From contig ML677341.1 of the NCBI GenBank assembly GCA_007922305.1, positions 70,742,421 to 70,806,420 of the forward strand: 64,000 nt of DNA. The letters run 5' to 3'. The DNA comes from Dermatemys mawii. Its lineage: Eukaryota; Chordata; Testudines; Dermatemydidae. Positions 24,255 through 37,234 of the stretch are shown in pieces; position 1 is the stretch's first letter, and each line of letters begins with the position of its first letter. The notes under the pieces are model-generated. The model did no database searches and was not told the origin of the DNA. It saw only the letters and a list, made by a program, of their open reading frames with translations. The position numbers and the translations under genes are program-made.

Positions 24255-26614
24255 GCTGCATCTATAAATGAAGTATATTTGAAGTAAGTTAGTCTTCTAA
24301 GTCTTTATTGGCCAGAGAAAAAAGCTTCTCTGACCTTCTCTGCTGTAGCATGTAAGGTTTGAACCACTTTTGGTACTTGAATAATTTTCAGATAGCCAGT
24401 GGGCAGTCTTTTGCATTAATAATTTCTGCTGTTGGATTTGTTGAGTCTTGTGTCTCTAGTCTTTGCTCACTGGTTGAGACTTGACATTTGGTTTTGCTTC
24501 TCTTCTTCAGGTGTTACTTTATTTGCTAACTTCTGAAGAATGAGCAATTCTCAAGCCTCAGCCAAGCAGCAAAGATAACATCAAATAACTGCAAGCATTA
24601 CAGTTTAACAGCTGATAAGAAATTTTGTATCCTGAAAATTAGTACAGGGTATGGTGACCAGCCTCCAACTACTGTGGGTAACTTGAGTTATGTATAGTCA
24701 TCTTGGAAGTGATTTGATACCTTTTGTCCTCTTCCTGGCTTCCATAGCAGATATCTAAGTCTGACTATACTGTGCACAAGGGCCTTTACCCTTATTATTT
24801 TCTAGATTCTGCTTGCTGCCATAGAGGATGGCATGCTTGGTCATCTTACATACATATTAAAGAGTCTGCTTAGAAAGGCTTTTGGTAATCTCTTTATTTT
24901 GGCACGTGAAAGGTCAGGAACCCCCTCCTGCAATCCTTATGCCACACTGGCTGGGTGTAGTGGATCAATATGGTAACTGATCTTGCTGTTGATACCATGG
25001 GTTCACGTTTGGCTTAGATCACAAATTATGATTTGAGATATTTAATCACTTGTTAAGTGTTGAGCAAAAATTCCTTCCATATGGAAATATAAAGGTTTAT
25101 TCTCTTGAGGTCTTGGAGAAAGGTGGCATATCAGGACAGAGGAGGAGTTGGAGAGCTTTCACGCTGCATGCTCCCTTTAGGCCTAGGCACTCACTAAGGA
25201 TATCTGTTCTTCACTCTAAGCAATCAGACTTACAAGTGTCACTGAAGAGTGATTGGAGGTGGGGGAGTACCCCATCCTTCCCCTTGTCCTCTTGTTGGAT
25301 TTGAATCACAGGTTAGATGCCATATGATCTAGCTGGTTGCAGTTCAGACTTCCTGCCATGGCTTAGTCTCATCCAGTGCTGGTGGGGAGCAGCATTGCCC
25401 TAAAAAACATTGCACAGTCAGAGGCCACTCTTCAGATATGGCATCAAACGTCTCTCTTACTCTTCTTCTGGCTGTCAAGGTGGAAGTTGTCGTTAGCGAT
25501 TTAATAGACTAAGGTAACTATAGTGTGCTGGCAAACATTCCCTCAAATAGGAAATGGGATCTTGGCTGAATGTAAATTATTGCTAAAATAGGGCTTTTGG
25601 CATTTATTGACACAATTGCTGCATCATCAGTATCTTGGTCTGAAGTTCTTTAGTATCCCTAGAGTTAGAAGCATTGTATAAAATCAAGGTCTGCTCTGTT
25701 TGACATGGTATCAGTCCCTTCTGTTTCTGTATTAGTGTTCCATAAATCACTAAATGTAATCATCAGGTGCTCAACTACTGCAGTGATGAATTTGGTGTAA
25801 GAACCTATATAGAAGAGAATCTTCCAGTGCCAGTAGCTGTTATCCCATTGCCCTTCTTTGGTAATGGATGCCCTGAAACCATCAGGGCGAAGGAGTTCAG
25901 CATTCACTGTTTGGTGTCTTGTTTCAGCTGGAGCAGATTGCAATGCTGGGAATTATTCTGAAAGATCTTTTAGGAATTTCCTCCCTTGCCCTTAGGCTGA
26001 AAGAGAATTACATTCTTTTTGACTTAGTGCACGCGTTGCTACCTTTTTCCTTTTGAATAGCATCTGCAGTGCTGTGAGCAAGCTGTAATCAAACAGCCCC
26101 CTTCTTTGGTTTTCCCAAGTGACTAATCATGTTAGATTTCAGTAGCAGAGCCCTAGCCTTTCTTCACTTTAATATACTGGAATGCATACTCAATGGTAGG
26201 CTTTAGCATCTGCTGTCTATTCATAAAGCAGATGAATTGGGTAGACTTGTGCTATGCCGGTCCTCTGATAAAAGATCTTGTGGGTCTTCTCCCACTAGTA
26301 ATGAAAGGAGAGCCATTGTGCCCTTAGCCATTCAGGTCTCTAACTTGAATAAATGGTGACATGAATAGGGAAGGAGTTAAATCTTTCTCCTGCACCATTA
26401 CATTAAAGAAGTGAAACAATAAAACATGCTCACCCCATCTTGATTAATTCATAGTCCATATTAAAATCCCTACCCCGGTTTCTTGACAGGGAAACTGTAT
26501 TAAATGCTCAATAGAGAGAGAAGATCCCCTTCCCCCACCAAAGGAGGACATCTGTTTCTAACTTCAGCTTTTTATTTTTTTATCTTTCATTTTTTTTGTT
26601 GGTAAATCTCCCAG

Positions 26615-26827
26615 ACAACAGCAGTTCTGTAGAGAGTTTAAATATGAAGGAATGGCAGGACGGGCTAAGGGCACTTCTACCGAACATTAACATCAACTTT
26701 GGTGGGCTGCCCAATCCTTCTTCCCCCTCCAACGCCAACCACAGTGTACCAACGTCCAACACTGCCACCTCCGACAGCCTGAATTGGGACAGCCCTGGCA
26801 GCTGGATGGACCCCGCAATCATCACAG
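26615..26827 (+). CDS. CNOT4: CNOT4 coding exon, 213 bp (long-isoform C-terminal part)
   Basis: The exon encodes DNSSSVESLNMKEWQDGLRA, then LLPNININFGG and ends GSWMDPAIITG, matching the long vertebrate CNOT4 isoform. It enters in phase 1 from the previous exon and leaves in phase 1, so it is a symmetric exon that could be skipped without a frameshift. The conserved SLNWDSPGSWMDPA block is acidic and aromatic, like a short linear binding motif; that role is my inference. The acceptor is aatctcccag and the donor is ACAG|gtaacc. Confidence 0.96.
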
Positions 26828-27590
26828 GTAACCATTTCTCACTCCTTCAGCTCCACTGGCAACCGATCAGCTGGGTATTTGGTACAAACTAATCGGCATC
26901 TTGGAAAAAAAAAAAAATGTATGCGGTGGTCTCTTCCAGCTTCCATCCACAAAACCTCAAGGAGCCAGGAATCCTTGGGAAACAAATAGGTATAATAACC
27001 CCTTCCCCCCTCTTAGCCCTTTCCAGTGCATGCCCAAGATCTTCACAGGTGGTTAGGATGCTGAGTGCATAACTGTAGGCTCATGTCGGCGTCCCTTTGC
27101 TGGATGGCATGTCCGGTATGTGCACTGCTGGTCTCCTGTTAATTCCTTCAGTGCCTGGACTTTCTAATATAAAAATGAATGTACTCCACTTGTTTATAAA
27201 GCTCTTTTTTATAAGGCTGGCTGGTTGTGTATCTCTGTTAGGCCAAAGCATGATTCAAGAAGGGAGAGAGCAGGAAGAAAAGCATGCAGTAGTGGTAGAA
27301 CTGGGTGTGGATAGGTAATGGACAGGGACCTGGGCCTTGTGATTAGGGGGCTTGGCAAATGCTTGATGTAAGAGTATGGACTTAATGACAAAGTATTTCT
27401 AAGAGGGAAACTCTCCTATTTGGATTTAAATGTTCATCTTTGTGGGAAGGGTGAGGTATAAACATGTTTTCTATACAAACTAATTGTTTTCTCACCACTG
27501 CCGTCTGTTAGGTTAAATTGACCTCCTTCACATTGCACATGTTTCTGTCATAACTCACCTGTTTTCCTCTACTTTTTCTTCTCTTCACAG
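26828..27590 (+). other. CNOT4: CNOT4 last intron
   Basis: A 763-bp intron with donor gtaacc and a strong pyrimidine-rich acceptor ending tcttcacag. It contains an A-rich run near 26904-26917 and no recognisable element. Confidence 0.85.
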
Positions 27591-27892
27591 GGATCCCAGC
27601 CTCCACAGGAAACAGTTTAGACTCCCTTCAAGACGACAATCCACCACATTGGCTAAAATCTCTTCAAGCCCTCACAGAGATGGACGGCCCCAGTGCAGCC
27701 CCATCACAGACCCACCACAATAACCCCTTCAGCACACAGATCCCTCTTCACAGAGCCAGTTGGAACCCCTACTCTCCCCCTTCAAACCCTACCAGTTTCC
27801 ATTCCCCTCCTCCAGGCTTTCAGACAGCCTTCAGACCCCCCAGTAAAACACCCACAGATCTACTACAGAGCTCAGCGCTAGATCGTCATTAG
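27591..27892 (+). CDS. CNOT4: CNOT4 terminal coding exon with stop codon
   Basis: The exon completes a Gly codon and encodes IPASTGNSLDSLQDDNPPHW, then LKSLQALTEMDGPSAAPSQT, then a Pro/Ser-rich tail, ending DLLQSSALDRH and TAG at 27890-27892. This is the C-terminus of the long vertebrate CNOT4 isoform. The motif NPPHWLKSLQALTEMD is the best-conserved piece. In flies the C-terminal region of CNOT4 contacts the CAF40/CNOT9 subunit; whether this stretch does so here is not shown by sequence. All exons in the window join in frame with no break, so the gene looks intact. Confidence 0.96.
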
Positions 27893-29542
27893 GAAAGGAG
27901 GAGGAAAAAACATGAGATGCAGGAATTGCCCCACCCCTGATTCCTCCCCATACCCACTCACCATTCCCTTCTCGTATCTTTCTTTCTGAAGAATCTAGTT
28001 CCTGATCAAATCTTCCCCTCCACCCCCAAATGCAATGCGATCACAGGGTCATGACCGTATTTTTTTTTTGTTGTTGTAAAGTTTCTGCTGATCCAGTGTT
28101 TGATATACACTGGTTAAAAATATTTCCTTAAACATGGTAAGAAAAAAGAGAGAGAGAGAGAGAAATCAAAGTGCTGTCTCAATGCTTAAAAAGAGAATAT
28201 ATCTGTCCTATGTCTCTTGCACATAATGAGCATTTCTGCCTAGCAGAAAGTCATTCTACAGTAGGGAGAAATGTAATGCTAAAATGTAGAATCAATTGCA
28301 GAAACATGAACATTTTATTTTTAATTTAAACAAAATTACTGAACACTTGGAGGAAAGCATTGGCCTCGCAGTTATTTTGCCTTCAGGTGCCACTACACAG
28401 GGAAATTGCTATGTATTTTTTTTGGAAGGGGTACTTTGTGTAAGTCAGTAAGAAGTTTGACAAGAGGTGGGTCAAAGGGCAAAACTTGTAGAAGTGACTG
28501 GCATGTCGCTAAAGAGTGGTTTAAAGAGGGGGAAAAGTTTTTTAAGAAAATTTTGGCTTTAGATTTAAAGTAAACTTTAATATTTTAAAAGTATTCACAG
28601 ATTTAATACCTAGCATATAACATAATATAAGCAGCTGAAACACGAGTGATATTTACTTCAGTCTTTCTGTCTCCTCTGTCAATCTCTCTTTCTTTTTTTT
28701 TAAATTCACCTGACTAGAGCACTCTGGGATAGCACTGCATTGGGGCCACATGTTCACCATCAGGAGCGCAACCTTTGACCTCCTCTGCCTGCAGCTTTTA
28801 CTTAACCCTGTAGTTTCTGGACGTTTGTGCAGTATTGAAAAGACAGGAAAAAAGAAACAGATAAATAAACATGGTTATAACCTGACGCTAAAACTAAAAA
28901 CAAGGAAATGTACCTCTTTCTTCAGAATTAAAACTAAAATCTTAAATAAAACAGAACTTGATGATGACGTTGTTTTCCTTTTTCTTGGTTTTTAACTCTG
29001 CATGGGGTTTTATGGAGTACCAGCAAATCTTAGTAGCTTCTTCCCAGTCATCTTAAACTGAAACTGCTCATTACAATAAGTATTTAGCAGAGACCCAAAA
29101 CATAGTTTGAGCCTCTCGTATTGGAATGGAGGACTGTATATACATATAAGTGTAAGGCTATGGAAAAACAAAGGGATTGTCATGTCATGGTAAGTGCATA
29201 TATTTCTATTTAGAGGCAATCTGCAGAGAAGAAGGTATTGGGTTCATATCTTATTTGATTCTTTGTTTTGTTTGTTTTAACTTGAGAAATTCAACTCTTG
29301 ACTTCCCTTGTGCTGGGGACAAATAACAGTGGTGACATAATAGCATGATGGCACTGAAAGCTGAGCTGGGGCGGGGGGTGAGAGGGAGGGAAGAGAGGGA
29401 GGAGGAGTTCTAGTTACTGCTTAAAACTTGGTTTTTCAATCCCTGTACCCCACAATGCATAGTGAACATTTGGCAAAGGGACATCTTTGTTTAAAGATGT
29501 GCAGGTATGCGAGAGTTGTTCACATACACGAGACCGTTAACA

Positions 29543-29627
29543 GTGTGTCTACACAGCGAGCAGTAATAAGTCTCCGAGCCGAGGTCAACAGACTCAGACT
29601 CACTGCCCTGTGCTGTGTAGATGTACC
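29543..29627. mobile_element. Short MITE fragment within the CNOT4 3' UTR
   Basis: The termini gtgtctacacagc and gctgtgtagatgtac are near-perfect inverted copies about 85 bp apart, resembling the tctacac-type MITEs elsewhere in the window. If the distal poly(A) site is used, the transcript carries a foldback hairpin. Confidence 0.6.
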
Positions 29628-29983
29628 ATAAGAGATCTGCCAGGGAGCCCAACCTTGTTAGTCACAGTATGTAAAATAAGCAAACGTTTTGATGGGGTGG
29701 GGGATGAGATTGGGGGGTGACATTTTCAATCCGTGATTCAAGCCCGAACTTCATATCCTTTGCAGGAGGCTTTCCATTCTAATAGCACCATAGTCCACAA
29801 ACCAGCTGCAAACTTGGCAAGCTTTTTAGTGATGGTGACTTTTTGGAAAAGCTATTTCCTCTCATCTCATACCACATTACCCTTCAGTGCAGTTTTCAAT
29901 GTGACTGCTTTTCCTAGGAGTATTTATTTACTAAGGCTTGTTAACTGAACTGAGGTTACTGGTTGTAGACCATTGTAATTGAA

Positions 29984-29989
29984 AATAAA
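29984..29989 (+). promoter_or_regulatory. CNOT4: Candidate distal poly(A) signal of CNOT4
   Basis: Canonical AATAAA is followed after a few bases by ttttgtg, a plausible downstream element. Two earlier AATAAA copies (28864 and 28945) are alternatives. Confidence 0.5.
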
Positions 29990-32049
29990 TTTTGTGCCCA
30001 GGTGCTCAGAAGAATGCTTTTTAACCTGTTCATGCCAAAAAAAAAAAAAAAAATCCCTGAAACCTATTAGGGTGTTTAATGGCCTTCGGATTAATGGTTT
30101 AATTTATCAAAAACTGAAAATTAAAGTTGGTGTGGTGGACTGAAGTCAGTATGAGCACTCTCTGCTGCTCCCCAGTAATCAATCCCTTCATAAGTATGCC
30201 AGACACATGAATTCTAGGTGAAGAAAACAAAACAGACTAGGTTGGCTTTAATCTCCCTGTTGAGATCATGGTGAGGATTAGGGTAGTTTTAGGCAAAAAC
30301 GTCTATCATTAGCAAAACTTTCAAACTTCTATTAAAGGACTACAAATCCCTATAAATAACCCTTTTAAAGGCTAGTGCAATTAGTTGCTGCTATTTAAGG
30401 TAGCAACTCATGAAGTTTGACAATTTCCATGTGTTTGGATTGAGTCCCACTGCCAGAGTTTGAAACGTTCAAAACAAAAACCTGCATATCAGATTCTGAT
30501 GCCGAGCATTGTGTAGGCTCTAGCTGTTTACAGTGGGTTGTATGAGTGTCAACTTACCATTCTGAAGTTTCACACTAGCTGCATTCTTTTCTTCCCTGCT
30601 CACAAAAGCAAACTCCCTAGCTGGTAGCTCTGGGTACTATAGTACAAAGATGTCAGTGCATCCAGCTGACAATATATGATATTTACTTGTAACCTTTCTC
30701 AAATCTAGATTTAACAGAGTGATAATGCTACAAATTGACAGACAGTACATCTGATGGGCTTAATACATTTGCTGTCTAGTTGTCTCATCTGTCCATGGCT
30801 GATTCCTTCACTGGGAGATAGGCCCAGGGTGTTTTTACGCTGTTCAAGTGTATTGCATTGGAAAAGCAATGTGAGGCTTTATTAGGTTCTCATGGGGCTC
30901 TGGCTACCAATATGGTTTTCTTTTTGCATCAAACTCAGTACCATCCCTTTATTGGAAGATCAGTTTAGATTTTCATCCCTGGGTTCTGGCTCTGTGTCCG
31001 TATCTATGCATGCTTTGTTGCTATTTAATATAATGTTCTCAGTGGCTAACTTATACGGTTTGCATATTTTTGTAGTAGCCAAGCCAGGAAAAGTTCATGA
31101 CCTGCTGGTAGCCTAATGATCCTTGACCAACAGACACATTAGGTATAGTGAAACCTGCCTCTATCCAAAATAAATTTTGGACAGAAACTGAAACAAATAT
31201 ACTTTCAGAAGTATAGGTGTCTTGCTAGCAAGGATCAGTGCCATCTGAGAAGTCAAAGGTTCTGAACACAGCAGATTTGGTTACCTATTTAACAACCTTT
31301 TTCTTGGAACTGTGGAGGGTAATAATGCTATAAAGCTGAATGGTCTTTAAATTTAAAACACCTATGTGGATGGTGGTGGGGAGGGCATAGTGATTAGAGC
31401 CATGCTTTGTTTTTCCAGGGAATATCTTGATAAATGTGCAAGTATCTGCCACTACAAATACTGTCCTAGCAGTACCATTTAAATCGTATTATCCAGAACA
31501 CTGCTGCCAACCCCAGCCATTCAAGAATCATGACTGGCTTACAAATCATACGGTATTTTTAAATTGGCATATTTGCCTTCTAGTTTTTGAGCCCTTAGGA
31601 TTCATGTTTTCAAGTTTTTCTCCACAACCATAAGTGCTAGAAATATTGTGATGGCAGGAGGGAATCAATGAAAGCTGAGAATCTCATGTAATCAAATGGA
31701 TCCAGGAGCTGGGACTTTTAAGAAAAACACCAACTATTACGAAACCTGTAATAAAGCCCTAAGAATTGACCATGTCTTTGTGGATGTTTCCTTTGCTTCA
31801 ACACACTTCTCTCAATCTCTCTCACGCCAGTTGTTACTTCTCTGGGGAAGGAGCTGGTATTGGATATTTTTTCCTGAACTTTAGATATGAAATATGTTTA
31901 TTAAAATAGTGTGACTGGAGTTCTGTACTTGCCTCTAGCCACAGAATACGAAGATTCCCACCCAATTTAAGTCCCAGGTGAGTTAAACCTTAGTCTTATC
32001 CTAGTCTGTAGTATGCCTAGATGCATTGAATGAGAGCACCACACATTGA

Positions 32050-33167
32050 AGCATGTATTCTTCCCACAGTATTCTTGCCAGCAAGTTAAAGTATTATAGG
32101 CTGGATGAATGGACTACAAGGTGGATAGAAAACTGGCTAGATTGTCAGGCTCAACGAGTAGTGGTCAATGGCTCTATGTCTAGTTGGCAGCTGGTATCAA
32201 GTAGAGTGCTACAAAGGCTGGTCCTAGGGCCAGTTTTGTTCAATATCTTCATTAATGATCTGGAGAATGGCGTGGACTGCACCCTCAGCAGGTTTGCAGA
32301 TATTAAACTGGGAGGAGTGGTAGATACACTGGAGGGTAGGGATAGGATACAGAGGGACCTGGACAAATTAGAGGATTGGGCCAAAAGAAATCTGATGAGG
32401 TTCAACAAAGACAAGCGCAGAATCCTGCGCTTAAGACGGAAGAATCCCATGCACTGCTACAGACGAGGGACTGAAGGGCTAGGCAGAAGTTCTGGAGAAA
32501 AGGAACTAGGGGTTACAGTGGATGAGAAGCTGGATATGAGTTAACAATGTGCCCTTGTTCCCAAAAATCTAACAGCATTTTGGACTGTATAAGTAGGGGC
32601 ATTTCCAGCAGATTGAGGGATGTGATCATTCCCCTATATTTGGCATTGATGAGGCCTCATCTTGAATAGTGTCCAATTTTGGGCCCCACGCTACAAGAAG
32701 GATGTGGAAAAATTGGAGATAGTCCAACGGAGGGCAACAAAAATCATTAGGTGACTGGAACACATGACTTAGGAGGTGAGGCTGAGGGGACTGGGATTAT
32801 TTAGTCTGCAGAAGAGAAGAATTAGGGGGAGGGCAGATTTGATTGCTGCTTTCAACTACCTGAAAGGGGGTTCCAAAGAGGATGGATCTTGACTGTTCTC
32901 AGTGGTAGCAGATGACAGAACAAGGAGTAGTGGTCTCAAGTTGCAGTGTGGGAGGTTTAGGTTCGATATTAGGAAAAATTCACTAGGAGGGTGGTGAAGC
33001 GCTGGAATGGGTTACCGAGGGAGGTGGTGGAATCTCCTTCCTTAGAGGTTTTAAAGGTCAGGCTTGACAAAGCCCTGTCTGAGATGATTTAGTTGGGGTT
33101 AGCTTTGAGCAGGAGGTTGGACAAGATGACATCTTGAGCTCCCTTCCAACCTGATATTGTGATTCTA
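32050..33167 (+). mobile_element. CR1 LINE, 5'-truncated reverse transcriptase region to 3' end
   Basis: The frame at 32053-32544 matches the CR1 reverse transcriptase, with blocks LDEWTTRWIENWLDCQAQRV and GPVLFNIFINDLENGV. The catalytic box, normally FADD, reads FADIKLGG here: one Asp is lost through a missing codon. Further pieces follow in other frames (rptLE, TKIIR-like and [15 protein letters not shown]), then the tail ending gatattgtgattct at about 33167. Truncated and mutated, this copy is inactive. Length and tail agree with CR1, the dominant LINE of turtles and birds. Confidence 0.9.
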
Positions 33168-33938
33168 AGCTTGGAAATTCCTCCTATGCTGTCTGAGAAC
33201 AGCAGCTGGTCATCCATATACACACTGGGAAGTCTTGAATTTAAATCTGTTACTTTAAGCAAGGGCCCCAGACACAAGGTATGGTGCTGTGAAGGAAGAC
33301 TTGAACGCTATTAATTCTGCCTTTGCAGCCATACCAACAGTATCGGTGTGGCGTACAGTATTACAACTGTCTTGATCCATTGCTTGTGAAACATATTTTG
33401 GGGTTGTTTGCTGAAGAGGCCTGACATGATCAGTACCTTCCCTTTTATATGCTCCACTTCCTTCCTCGATCTCAACCCTAGATTATACCACTGTTCGCTT
33501 TTACATAGCAAAGCAGTGGCTACTTAATGGGGTAGGAGACCTGCAGAGTCATGGTTTACTAAGATCTTTATCCTAACAAGGGGACAGCAGGATGCTTCCC
33601 AGAAAGTAAGAAGCATTGATTGAGCTTAAGGGAATTCACCGTTCATACACGATGCTTCCACAATTGCTGAATTGGCTGCGTGTGCTATGAAAAGACTTAA
33701 TGAATGAGAAAGTACTGGTCGTTCAATGTCAGACCCAGTACAAGCTGCTTATTTGGGTTTCTTGAGTTGCAAGCTTCTTGAATGAGGAGCAGCTGCCACT
33801 TTGGAAGAAAACTAGAATGGCAACTGTTCTAAACAGGAACCTAAAGTACTGGGTGTTGCAGGAGGGAATTGTGCTTCCTGTCCTACAGACAGGTGCAATC
33901 TGTGTTACTGTATAAATGATCACTGTGTCAGATTTAGT

Positions 33939-34055
33939 GTCAGAGGGGTAGCCGTGTTAGTCTGGATCTGCAAAAGCGACAGAGTCTTGTAGCAACTTAT
34001 AGACTAACAGATCTTAGCGATCATAAAATTTCGTATGCTAAGACCCACTTCATTT
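33939..34055 (+). mobile_element. Tortoise-type tRNA-Lys-derived SINE
   Basis: It starts gtcagaggggtagccgtgtt, the recognised head of the cryptodiran turtle pol III SINE, and continues through tatagactaacagatctt and cccacttcattt. It is 117 bp, slightly diverged and truncated at the tail. This family is the best single clue that the organism is a turtle. Confidence 0.88.
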
Positions 34056-35649
34056 GTTGCTCATTGCCACGGAGTCCTGGGAAAACAGCATTTCTATTTT
34101 TCCAGCCCTGAGATAAATCTGGTAAATCCCTGTCAATTCCAAGATAGTGTTTGTGAGGGTAGCCTGTGACTTAGCATCTCTGCTCTTTCCACTTACTGCC
34201 ATAATGGTGAAATTTAAGATGGAGTCTCTCTAAAGGTTCACGTGTGGCAAATCACTTCCTTTGCATGTTCCCATGAAGATACCAGGATGAATCCCAATAT
34301 TCTAGCTCTTGAAACCCACCAGTTCTCTCCCTCCCGCTGCAGAAGTGGCACTATTATCCTGACCAACGCTGTCCAATTAAAGACAAACACAAAGGGGACT
34401 GATCTCTCTTGGCAAACACCAACAAGTGGTCCAGAAGGCATTCAAGGAGAATAGAACTGTTTTTAATTTAGCATCGTCACAACTTGTACTCAAAGCAGTG
34501 GCTTTGGTTTTTTTAGACTTACCACTGGTAGCTGAGAGTTTCAAAGCTAGGAGCTTACAATTAGACACTTAATTTCATATATGGGCATCTAAGAGGCTGT
34601 ACTATTTCAAACATGCTGACCACTCAGCAGCTCCCGGTAACCTTAGGAGCAGTTGGATGCGAAGTCCATCTGAAAATCAGGCAACTGACTTTTGGTTCCA
34701 AGTTTTGGAAATCTGACAGTCAATATTAAAGGTCATACATTACTTGGAGACAGAAATCTTCTGTAATGGGGAGAAACTGGGATCAGCTTATTCACGTGAT
34801 GTTTTCTGGTCACACAACCACTTTTACGGCATGAGATGTTTTACAGCTTCCCTGCTCCACCCAGCATACGTCTCCCAATGGAATAGCCAGGGCAACTGAT
34901 TAGGTTTCTTGGAACTGTAGTGTGTGTCTCTAGCTGAGAGAAAGCCAGAGTCATTCAGGTGGCTTGGAGGAACAAAGAGTCGAATCCAGAGCACCGCCTG
35001 TAGGTCTGAGAAGCATCAGATGGGGAGGATAAGCTCCCAAGGAAGGATGGGTTGGTTGGTGTGTGCGTGTGGAGTAGGAGATGGATGAAATAAGGTGGTT
35101 GGCCAATGACAGAAGGGGAACAGAGATCACATGATGGCAATAAGCCTTACTAGCACTTTTCTTCTGGCCCATCTGTTTCTGTAGAATTTAAACTTTCATT
35201 TCCACAAACTAAGGTTCTATCCCCCTGCAAAGGAAACTACTTGAATGTGGAAGATGATTGTTGCTGTCTTCCTGACACTGCAGACAGACAATAGCTCTGA
35301 GAAGTTCCACTCTATTAACTGAAGCCTAACAATTGTCATCTTGCTAACTCACTGCTGGTAACTTTAGCAGATACCTATACCTACTCTGGGACTCAAGGAG
35401 GAGCTTGAGTAAACTAATGCCACTTCTTTCAGTCTGACTCATGGGACTGTGGTCAGAAGAGTCCAGATGAGGGGTAACAGAAGAAATGAAACACAGGTTC
35501 TTCCTTGTCCCAAAAAAATATCAATATCCAGTCGATGATAACATAAGAGCAAGCCAAAGGCCCAGAGAAACACCACAACTCTTTAACTATTTTTGAATTG
35601 TAATGACATATTCTTAATATTCTCCTGCAAAAACACCAAATAAATCACG

Positions 35650-36430
35650 CTTGGCAGCCGACAAACCCTCCACTTTGGGTTATAACACGTGTAGAGCTGG
35701 ACCCACAGCACAAGTCACCAGGCTGTACCTTGTGGTTGTCAGTGATGACAGTGCTGAGATTCATTGAGCTGGTGCTCATGGAATTTGACTCGCTGGTTGG
35801 ATCATTAGCTTCCCTGACTGCTGGCAGGTACTGGTTGGTGGTGTGATGAGGACGCAGTTACATGCCACCATACCTATCATCTCTGGCACCCTGCGTCCGA
35901 CTCCACTCCCATGGCTTCTAGTTCTGAGCAATATTGCTACTCCTCATATCGGATGAGAGGTCGCCACTGGCAAGTTACTGGAGAAAGTATGCACCAACTT
36001 AAGCCTGCCGCTACACAATGACCTTTTTAAATCACTAGCTGCATGTTCTGCCATCACATCGCCCATTATGGTCTCAGCCACCACACCAGGATGGGGCAGC
36101 AATACTCTGGCGAGAGGAAAGAGTATCTGTTATAATCCCCAACCACTCCCTTGCCACAGACCCCATAATCTGCCTGCCTGGTTTTGACCTGCCCTGTCGT
36201 CAATGGAACCTGTTCAACAGGAACCAAAGAGGGCACAGTCTCTGTGCAGACAACCAGTATTGCTGGAGCCTTTGTACGACAGTCCTTTGTGCAGCTGTGG
36301 TGCAACACAGATGATGATGCACGTTGTCAATGAATGCCTGCTGACGAGGTTCAGCAGTGGCCTAGAAAAACAGCGTCACACCACTGAAGATGTCATGGTT
36401 TGGCTAGACAACTATGCACACAGTAAATAA
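35650..36430 (+). mobile_element. Non-LTR retrotransposon C-terminal relic (zinc-knuckle end)
   Basis: The frame at 36203-36430 ends in a C-x-C-x7-H-x4-C motif (LCSCGATQMMMHVVNEC) followed by LLTRFSSGLE and a Trp-Leu motif, as in the C-terminal end of several LINE ORF2 proteins. Just upstream the plus strand reads LRPTPLPWLLVLSNIATPHI with stops nearby, another segment common to these elements. Clade cannot be assigned by eye. Stops and frameshifts show it is dead. Confidence 0.7.
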
Positions 36431-37021
36431 ATATTATCCTCTTAATTCATTGTTAGAGAAACACTGTGCCTCTCCAAGGCTCTGAGGGGCAATTCATTTT
36501 CACATAACATTTGCCAAAGAACCATAAAAACATTAGTGAAGAGCACATTAAAATGTCACAGCAGTTTAGAAACACTGGTCATTGTTTTGAAGTCTCCATT
36601 AAGTAATTGGAGTTCTCATGTTGGGCTGCCATTCTAAAGGTGCTTCTCATCATGGTACAAGGTAAGACCAAAACATTCCCAGAAGAAACCACAGGCAAGT
36701 GGAAAGTTGTAAATTGTGTAACTTAAACTCAAATCAGTATTTAACTTCACTGTATGCTTAGATGGTAGTGGAAGGTCTGCTACATGAAGTGACGTTTACT
36801 CCTATAGTCTAAAGATTAATCTCACATTCCTGAACTCCAGCATGTTGTCCTCCATTCTCTTTTTTGGTAAATAACCCTGAAGTGGCAAAATGCGCTCTCC
36901 TACTGTCTCCTCTCACTTGAAGCAAGTGTGTGGCTTCTCTACAGGGTTTGTGGACAATGTGTTAGGACCGAAGGCAGTTAACAGACTTCTTCCCCTTCAC
37001 TAAGTTGGGCTGCTTTTAAAA

Positions 37022-37234
37022 CTAGAGTTGGTCAAAAAATTTTGACCACCTTTTCTGTCCGAAAATGTGGTTTCACTGAAACCAGAATCCTGCAGAAAAA
37101 TGTCAATTCCAGTGAAATTCTTCTATTTTCTGTCAGGAAAATCAAATGTTTTGTTTTCAAGCTACCTTTTCAAAACAACAAAGCAAAATGTGGTTTCAAA
37201 CTGATGCTTAGAAATGGAAATGTTCAGCTCTAAA
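37022..37234. mobile_element. A/T-rich MITE-like repeat with agagttggt-type ends
   Basis: The left end tagagttggtcaaaaaa is loosely mirrored by aatgttcagctcta on the right, and the body repeats gaaa/ttttc motifs. It resembles the element at 41511-41754. Ends are approximate. Confidence 0.45.

Larger units (their letters stand above)
7225..26614 (+). other. CNOT4: CNOT4 large intron (19.4 kb) crowded with transposable elements
   Basis: A 19,390-bp intron between phase-compatible donor and acceptor sites. It contains nested CR1 and hAT elements, hAT transposase relics, MITEs, CR1 fragments, a tRNA-derived SINE and a tRNA-Asp relic, all annotated separately. Stretches 9708-13299, 18172-21556, 21582-22789 and 24255-26614 are AT-rich sequence in which I see no recognisable gene or element. 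The alternative terminal exon of the short mammalian CNOT4 isoform was not found by eye. Confidence 0.85.
27893..30005 (+). other. CNOT4: CNOT4 3' UTR
   Basis: Non-coding, A/T-rich sequence follows the stop codon. It includes a (GA)n tract around 28144-28164 and possible poly(A) signals AATAAA at 28864-28869, 28945-28950 and 29984-29989. The distal end is inferred from the last signal and the TG-rich sequence after it. The region contains a MITE fragment at 29543-29627. Confidence 0.6.

Noticed and set aside
32151..32450. 99-codon minus-strand frame
   Set aside because: Antisense shadow of the CR1 reverse transcriptase frame.
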